Shown here in pieces: positions 1-4,070 of a DNA stretch of 9,454 bases. A program made the translations under genes and the position numbers. The notes under the pieces are model-generated. The model saw only the letters and a program-made list of their open reading frames with translations, made no database searches and was not told where the DNA came from. Every line of letters starts with the position of its first letter. Within the stretch, counting starts at the first letter, position 1. The DNA is from DASQJL01 sp035689165 (lineage in GTDB: Bacteria > Eisenbacteria > RBG-16-71-46 > SZUA-252), in NCBI GenBank assembly GCA_035689165.1, contig DASSLZ010000248.1:1-9454 (forward strand). The letters are read 5' to 3'.

Positions 1-59
1 CACGCGCGATGTGGCAGGAGGTGTTCGACACGGCGTCGAGGCTGCGCGATCGGGTATAG
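1..59 (+). CDS. Possible 3' end of an upstream gene (partial)
   Basis: The frame beginning at base 3 is open from the window edge to a TAG at 57-59 and reads RAMWQEVFDTASRLRDRV. This looks like a plausible amphipathic C-terminal helix. The stop lies 7 bases before the ATG of the next gene on the same strand, which is typical operon spacing. The fragment is too short to assign a family. In GC-rich DNA a short open frame can occur by chance, so this is only a likely gene tail. Confidence 0.35.
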   Translation, partial: RAMWQEVFDTASRLRDRV

Positions 60-66
60 TGCCGCG

Positions 67-1077
67 ATGCGCGCCGTCACCCTTCGAAGACCCGGTCCTC
101 CGACATCGCTCCGCGTGGAGGAAGCTCCCGAGCCGCATGCCGGCCCCGGCGAGGTCCTGATCCAGGTCCAGGCCGCGGGCGTCAACTTCACCGACGTGCT
201 ATCGCGGCAGGGATTGAATCCCGAGGCGCCGCCCCGCCCCTACGTTCTGGGGCATGAGGCCAGCGGCGACGTGATCGCGCTCGGCGAAGGGGTGGATCGG
301 TTCCGGGTCGGCCAGCGGGTGCTTTCCTACCATATGACCGGCGGCTACGCCGAGCGGATCGCCGTCCCCGCCGAGCAGGTGATCGCGATCCCCGATTCCC
401 TCGCCTATCAGTGCGCGGCGACGCTCCCGCTGAACTACGGCACGGCGTACGTGGCGCTCTATCGCACCGGACCCGTCGAGCGGGGGATGCGCATCTTCAT
501 CCACGCCGCGGCTGGGGGCGTGGGCATGGCGGCGGTGGACCTCGCGCGCCGCGCGGGTCTGGAGATGACGGGCGCGGCGGGGACCCACTTCAAGCGCGCG
601 CGGCTCCTGTCCGAGGGGGTGAAGCACGTGGTGCAGTCGCGGCACCTGCACATCGCGCGCCTGGGGCAGCGGATCTATGGCGGCCGCGCCTACGACATCG
701 TGCTCGACTCCGTCGGAGGTCCGTCCATCCGCGACGGGCTGAAGTCGCTTCGCCCCGGCGGACGGGTGGTGTCGCTGGGGGTGAGCGGCCTCTCGGGGAA
801 GGGCGTGCTGGGCGCGCTGAGCTACCTGCTCCGCGCGCCGCGGTTCACGTTCATCGATCTGCTCCGGCCCAGCCTGGGCCTCCACGGCGTGAACCTGCGC
901 GAGCTGATCCGGAACCAGGCGCTCATGCGGAGGGTGCTGGAAGAGCTGGTTTCGCTGGCGGACCTTGGCGAGATCACGCCGCAGCCGGGTCGCGTGATGG
1001 GGCTGGCCGAAGCGGGCGAGGCGCACCGGCTGCTGCAGTCGAGGGCGAACGTGGGGAAGATCGTGCTGCGGATGTAG
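67..1077 (+). CDS. Zinc-free MDR oxidoreductase, quinone reductase / VAT-1-like
   Basis: This 336-residue protein belongs to the medium-chain dehydrogenase/reductase superfamily, quinone-oxidoreductase branch. Members typically use NADPH to reduce quinones or enones in the cytoplasm. Residues about 1-125 form the GroES-like domain (GEVLIQVQAAGVNFTDVL, then LGHEASGDV near 61-69). Residues about 126-260 form the Rossmann domain, with nucleotide-binding motif HAAAGGVGMAAV at 146-157 and a strand ending DIVLDSVGG at 210-218. The C-terminus (LHGVNLREL, then a conserved ANVGKIVL ending) resembles VAT-1-like members. The cysteine cluster and catalytic Cys of zinc alcohol dehydrogenases are absent. 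Length is normal. The ATG at 67 gives a standard MDR N-terminus (MRAVTLRRPG), but no clear Shine-Dalgarno precedes it. Translational coupling to an upstream gene is possible given the 7-base gap. The exact substrate cannot be told from sequence. Confidence 0.9.
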   Translation: MRAVTLRRPGPPTSLRVEEAPEPHAGPGEVLIQVQAAGVNFTDVLSRQGLNPEAPPRPYVLGHEASGDVIALGEGVDRFRVGQRVLSYHMTGGYAERIAVPAEQVIAIPDSLAYQCAATLPLNYGTAYVALYRTGPVERGMRIFIHAAAGGVGMAAVDLARRAGLEMTGAAGTHFKRARLLSEGVKHVVQSRHLHIARLGQRIYGGRAYDIVLDSVGGPSIRDGLKSLRPGGRVVSLGVSGLSGKGVLGALSYLLRAPRFTFIDLLRPSLGLHGVNLRELIRNQALMRRVLEELVSLADLGEITPQPGRVMGLAEAGEAHRLLQSRANVGKIVLRM

Positions 1078-1929
1078 TCAGCCCGTCGGGCCGGGTGCCA
1101 CCAGCCGTTTCAGGTCATCCATGACGTCCCGCCACGCCGCCGCGTAGTTCACGCGCGCCGCCAGGCGCTGCTCGGGCTCGAGGGCCTCGAAGCCCGAGTG
1201 ATGGATCACGAGCGCGGTCCCGGTCGGATCGGACTCCAGCCGCAGCTCCACGCGGGTCGGCGCCTGCCACCCCTGCCCCAGCCACTCCCACGAGAGCGCG
1301 ACCAGCCGCTCCGGCTCGAGCGCCTCCACGCGCCCCTCCTCGACGATCTCGCTCCCCTTGAAACGCGACACGAAGCGGAAGGCCCCGCCCGGCGCGGGAT
1401 CGAAGCGCTCCGCGCTCGCGAGCCACTTGGCGAGACCCGATGCCGTGGAGAGAAGCGGCCAGATGTCGGATGCCTCGCGTCCCAGGGGGGCGCGAAGCAC
1501 GATCGGCAACGCGTCGCCCCAGCGATGGGCGTCGGGGATCCCGCCCACCGCGGCCCGCAGCGCGTCCAGCGCGGCATGCCACCACGCACAGGCGTGGGCG
1601 CGTTCCAGATCGCTCCCGGGGTCCTCTTCCTCGACCGCGACCCGGCACCCCGGCCCCTGGTGCTCCAGGCGAACGCGGACCGTCTGCGCGGCGTCCGGTC
1701 CCTCGCCGCGCCAGGCGAGATCCAACCGACTGGGCGGAGCCGCGGACAGGATCGTCGCGCGCACCACGTCGCCATTCCACAGCGTGGCCTGAAACGAGCC
1801 GCCCGCCTCCAACTCGACGTCCGTCGTCCCGAGCCATCGGTCCAACAGCTCCGGGCGCGACCAATACGGCCACACGGCGAGCACCGGGTCCCGGAAGGAC
1901 CGGAACACGGCCACGTCTGTCGGGGGCAT
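1078..1929 (-). CDS. Tandem SRPBCC (AHSA1-like) domain protein
   Basis: This 283-residue protein is made of two consecutive START/SRPBCC-fold units of the AHSA1 (activator of Hsp90 ATPase homologue) type. The first unit spans about residues 5-130 and the second about 140-278. Each shows the family pattern: an N-terminal strand, a helix with a Trp (VWPYWSRPELLDRWLG; DIWPLLSTASGLAKWL), a GGxF turn (AGGSFQATLWNG at 42-53; PGGAFRF at 180-186), a strand around an ExxRLVxLSW-like motif (ALEPERLVALSWEW), and a C-terminal Trp-bearing helix (ACAWWHAALDAL; AAAWRDVMDDL). No signal peptide or membrane segment is visible. Such proteins bind hydrophobic ligands or act in stress contexts, and no specific role can be given. 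AGGA sits 7 bases before the ATG. The stop codon directly abuts the stop of the convergent oxidoreductase gene. It is divergent from lexA. Confidence 0.85.
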   Translation of the reverse strand: MPPTDVAVFRSFRDPVLAVWPYWSRPELLDRWLGTTDVELEAGGSFQATLWNGDVVRATILSAAPPSRLDLAWRGEGPDAAQTVRVRLEHQGPGCRVAVEEEDPGSDLERAHACAWWHAALDALRAAVGGIPDAHRWGDALPIVLRAPLGREASDIWPLLSTASGLAKWLASAERFDPAPGGAFRFVSRFKGSEIVEEGRVEALEPERLVALSWEWLGQGWQAPTRVELRLESDPTGTALVIHHSGFEALEPEQRLAARVNYAAAWRDVMDDLKRLVAPGPTG

Positions 1930-1936
1930 GCGGGCA

Positions 1937-1940
1937 TCCT
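1937..1940 (-). promoter_or_regulatory. Ribosome binding site of the AHSA1-like gene
   Basis: Read on the minus strand, AGGA lies 7 bases upstream of the ATG at 1929-1927. This supports that start codon. A distinct promoter for this gene was not recognised in the shared AT-rich stretch at 1947-1985. Confidence 0.5.
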
Positions 1941-1947
1941 AGCACGC

Positions 1948-1976
1948 TTGACTTTCACCTTTTATTCACCTATCTT
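1948..1976 (+). promoter_or_regulatory. Sigma70-type promoter of the lexA-imuB-dnaE2 operon
   Basis: TTGACT (1948-1953, 5 of 6 match to TTGACA) is followed after exactly 17 bases by TATCTT (1971-1976, 4 of 6 match to TATAAT). The stretch 1947-1985 is strikingly AT-rich against the surrounding GC-rich DNA. Transcription would start near 1983, leaving an mRNA leader of roughly 130 bases before lexA. The spacer holds the TTCACC direct repeats, so a bound repressor would block polymerase directly. The assignment is by consensus only. Confidence 0.6.
1954..1970 (+). repeat. Direct repeat TTCACC-N5-TTCACC, candidate LexA operator
   Basis: Two identical TTCACC hexamers (1954-1959 and 1965-1970) lie 11 bases apart, about one helical turn, and exactly fill the -35/-10 spacer. 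A partial third copy, TTCATT, follows at 1975-1980 over the -10 element. LexA is known to autoregulate in most bacteria, and alphaproteobacterial LexA uses a direct repeat of the same 11-base period (GTTC-N7-GTTC). That this repeat is the operator here is inference. It could equally serve the divergent AHSA1-like gene or another regulator. Confidence 0.4.
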
Positions 1977-2061
1977 CATTCATGTCCCTTCGGGCGTCTT
2001 CCTACCGCCTGGGGGAGCGGGTCCCGGACGGCTGCTGACAGGGCGCCACGCGGCCGCCTCG

Positions 2062-2098
2062 GGAGCCCGCAGGGAACTGCCCGCCTCGCGCGGGCTCC
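2062..2098 (+). repeat. Leader inverted repeat upstream of lexA
   Basis: GGAGCCCGC (2062-2070) and GCGGGCTCC (2090-2098) are perfect 9-base inverted arms around a 19-base loop. The loop contains a second GCCCGC (2079-2084) that can pair with the same right arm over a 5-base loop, so two mutually exclusive hairpins are possible. The structure ends 5 bases before the purine-rich ribosome binding site of lexA. No T-run follows, so it is not a standard terminator. An effect on lexA translation is possible, but chance pairing in GC-rich DNA cannot be excluded. Confidence 0.4.
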
Positions 2099-2103
2099 AC
2101 GAC

Positions 2104-2110
2104 GAGAGGA
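2104..2110 (+). promoter_or_regulatory. Ribosome binding site of lexA
   Basis: The purine-rich GAGAGGA, continuing into AGGG, ends 4 bases before the ATG at 2115. It decides the lexA start: the reading frame stays open far upstream, but the family-typical N-terminus (MLTPRQRATYDFV) begins exactly here. Confidence 0.65.
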
Positions 2111-2114
2111 AGGG

Positions 2115-2783
2115 ATGCTCACGCCACGGCAGCGCGCGACATACGACTTCGTGATCCGCTTCTCGCGGCGGAACGGCTATGCGCCGTCCTACGACGAGAT
2201 CCGGAGGCACCTGGGCCTGGCCTCGCTCAACGGGGTGGCCAAGCTCATCGCGCAGCTCCGGCGGCGGGGCTATCTCGTCGCCGCGCCGCCGAACGCGAAG
2301 CGCTGGCTCGCGGCGGCGGCTCCGGGGCGGGAATGGGCGGCGGACAGGACGGCGCCGCCTCTCGAGACGCGCGTCAGGCGCTCGACCCGCCCCGAAGCCG
2401 CCACGCTCCCGCTCCTCGGGACGATCGCGGCCGGGCGGCCGATCGAGGCCATCGAAAACCCCGAGGCGATCGAGGTCCCCGCCTCGCTGCTCGGCGCGGG
2501 GGAGCGCTACGCGCTCCGGGTCCGGGGCGACTCCATGGTGGACGACGGCATCCAGGACGGCGACGTGGTGGTCGTGCGGAGCGCGCGGCGCGCCGAGAAC
2601 GGACAGACCGTCGTCGCCATCGTGGACGGCGAGGCGACGCTCAAGCGGTTCCATGGGCCGGGGCGCGGCGGGCGCTGGGTGGAGCTGCGGCCGGCTAATG
2701 CCGCCATGAAACCCCTGCGCGTCGCCGCCGACCGCTTGGAGATTCGCGGCGTGCTCGTCGGACTTCTGCGCCGCTACACCTGA
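2115..2783 (+). CDS. lexA: LexA SOS repressor
   Basis: LexA (222 residues) is the self-cleaving repressor of the SOS regulon; RecA bound to single-stranded DNA stimulates its cleavage. The N-terminal winged helix-turn-helix covers about residues 1-66 (LTPRQRATYDFV, then APSYDEIRRHLGLASLNGVAKL). A linker of about 30 residues follows. The S24 peptidase domain spans about 97-222. The cleavage site is Ala106-Gly107 in GTIAAGRP. The catalytic Ser140 lies in RGDSMVDDGI and the Lys177 in ATLKRF. Their 37-residue spacing equals that of E. coli Ser119/Lys156, so the protein should be cleavable. The putative recognition helix (SLNGVAKLIAQL) differs from the E. coli one (SPNAAEEHLKAL), suggesting an operator other than CTG-N10-CAG. 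It is the first gene of the cassette, 18 bases before imuB, and probably autoregulated. It may be a second, cassette-specific LexA copy, which this window cannot show. Confidence 0.95.
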   Translation: MLTPRQRATYDFVIRFSRRNGYAPSYDEIRRHLGLASLNGVAKLIAQLRRRGYLVAAPPNAKRWLAAAAPGREWAADRTAPPLETRVRRSTRPEAATLPLLGTIAAGRPIEAIENPEAIEVPASLLGAGERYALRVRGDSMVDDGIQDGDVVVVRSARRAENGQTVVAIVDGEATLKRFHGPGRGGRWVELRPANAAMKPLRVAADRLEIRGVLVGLLRRYT

Positions 2784-2801
2784 TCCTCCACGAGCCGTGT
2801 C

Positions 2802-4070
2802 ATGGAGCGGATCCTCGTCCATCTCGCCATCGACTCCTTCCCCATCCAGGCCGAGCGGCTGCGCTGTCCCAAGCTCATGGGACGCCCGGTCGCGCTCACC
2901 CCGCCCGACTCGTCGCGGCCGCGCGTGCTCACCGCCTCGCGCGAGGCGGCCGCGCACGGGGTCTACCCGGGCATGCCGCTCCTGGCCGCGCGGCGCGTCT
3001 GTCGCGACCTGGTGCCGATCCCGCCCGACGCCGACCTCTACGCGGGCGTCTCCGATTCCATCCGTGACCGCCTCCTGCCGCTGGCGCCGCTCGGCGGCGC
3101 GCCGAGGCCGGGACGCTTCGTCCTCGACCTGACGGGCCTGGCGCGCACGCACGGCGACGCGTGCGACCGCGCGTCGCGGGCGGGCCAGGAAGTCGAGCGG
3201 TGGTTCGGGCTCCATCCCACGCTGGGTGTCGCCTCGACGCGGCTCGTGAGCGCGGTGGCGGCGGGCGTGCTCGCGCCCGACGGCGAGCTGCTCGACGTTC
3301 CCTCGGGGAGCGAGGCCGCCTTCCTCGGTCCCTTGGCGGTGCGGGTTCTCCCCTCCGCACGCGGGGCGTTCGCGTCGGAGCGGCTCGATCTCCTCGCGGT
3401 GCGGCTCGTGCGCGACGCCCAGGCGCTCGCGCTGCGCCAGCTCGAGGCGGCGGTCGGGCGCGCCACCGCCTTCTCGCTGTGGCGCGAGGCGCGCGGCCTC
3501 GACGGCGCGCCGGAGCGCGCCGGCCTGCCGCCCACCGCGGTGGCCGAGGAGACGCTCGCGGCCGAGACGAATGACCGCCGCGTGCTCGGGGCGCGCATGC
3601 AGCGGCTCGCCTTGGAAGTGGGGTTTGGGATCCGCCGGCGCGGCACGGCCGCGAACCGTCTGGAGGTCGGGGCGATCTACGCTGACGGCCGGCACGGCCG
3701 CGCCCGGCGGGTGATTCGAGAGGGGATTTCGGGAGAGCGCGCCCTCGGCGCCGCCGCGCTCGCGCTGCTCGACCGCGCCCTCACGCGGCGCGTGCGCGTG
3801 CGGCGCATCCGGCTCGCGGCGTGGGAGGAATCCGCAAGCGCCGAGCAGCTGGTGCTGTGGCCGGCCCTGGGTGGCAATCGACCTTCCGGCGGGTCGGAAG
3901 ACTCGGCCAGCATGGGAGAGGTCGTGGCTCCGGCCGGCGGCGCTTCGCGTCGCGCGGCCGACTTCGATGCCGCGCTCGATCGGCTCCGCCGCCGACTGGG
4001 CACGGACGCGCTCGTGCCCGCTTCATGGATGGCCCTCGGTGTCGCGCTTCGTCCATCTGCACGTCCATAG
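2802..4070 (+). CDS. imuB: ImuB, catalytically inactive Y-family polymerase-like mutasome subunit
   Basis: This 422-residue protein is a Y-family (DinB/UmuC-like) fold. In characterised systems ImuB bridges DnaE2 and the beta sliding clamp during error-prone lesion bypass. The N-terminal palm/finger region begins LVHLAIDSFPIQAE, keeping Asp11. The canonical SIDEAYLDVT active-site segment is replaced by RPGRFVLDLT, so the Asp-Glu pair becomes Gly104-Arg105 and polymerase activity is not expected. A helix-hairpin region (FLGPLAVRVLP, about 174-184) and a little-finger-like region (about 255-345) follow. The motif QLVLW (349-353) matches the clamp-binding consensus QLxLF and resembles the QLPLWG motif of mycobacterial ImuB. 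The C-terminus (FDAALDRLRRRLGTDALVP) is typical of the family. No clear ribosome binding site precedes the ATG. The gene follows lexA by 18 bases and overlaps dnaE2 by 32 bases, which suggests one transcript and coupled translation. Confidence 0.9.
   Translation: MERILVHLAIDSFPIQAERLRCPKLMGRPVALTPPDSSRPRVLTASREAAAHGVYPGMPLLAARRVCRDLVPIPPDADLYAGVSDSIRDRLLPLAPLGGAPRPGRFVLDLTGLARTHGDACDRASRAGQEVERWFGLHPTLGVASTRLVSAVAAGVLAPDGELLDVPSGSEAAFLGPLAVRVLPSARGAFASERLDLLAVRLVRDAQALALRQLEAAVGRATAFSLWREARGLDGAPERAGLPPTAVAEETLAAETNDRRVLGARMQRLALEVGFGIRRRGTAANRLEVGAIYADGRHGRARRVIREGISGERALGAAALALLDRALTRRVRVRRIRLAAWEESASAEQLVLWPALGGNRPSGGSEDSASMGEVVAPAGGASRRAADFDAALDRLRRRLGTDALVPASWMALGVALRPSARP

Noticed and set aside
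2031..2040. CTG...CAG pairs near the lexA promoter as an E. coli-type SOS box
   Set aside because: The spacing in CTGCTGACAG is 4 bases rather than 10. No CTG-N10-CAG or GAAC-N4-GTTC box was found in 1930-2114.
1440..2114. Upstream extension of the lexA frame to 447 residues
   Set aside because: The extension runs through the antisense AHSA1-like gene and the promoter region and is Arg/Pro-rich. A strong ribosome binding site and the canonical LexA N-terminus are at 2115.
1980..3695. Long open frame of 571 codons antisense to lexA and imuB
   Set aside because: It runs antisense to two well-supported genes, has an Arg/Pro/Gly/Ala-rich low-information composition and no recognisable domain. 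Such frames are common opposite GC-rich genes.
3871..4038. In-frame ATG at 3871 as the dnaE2 start
   Set aside because: The extra 56 residues overlap imuB by 200 bases and show no PHP-like sequence. Homology starts right at the GTG at 4039.
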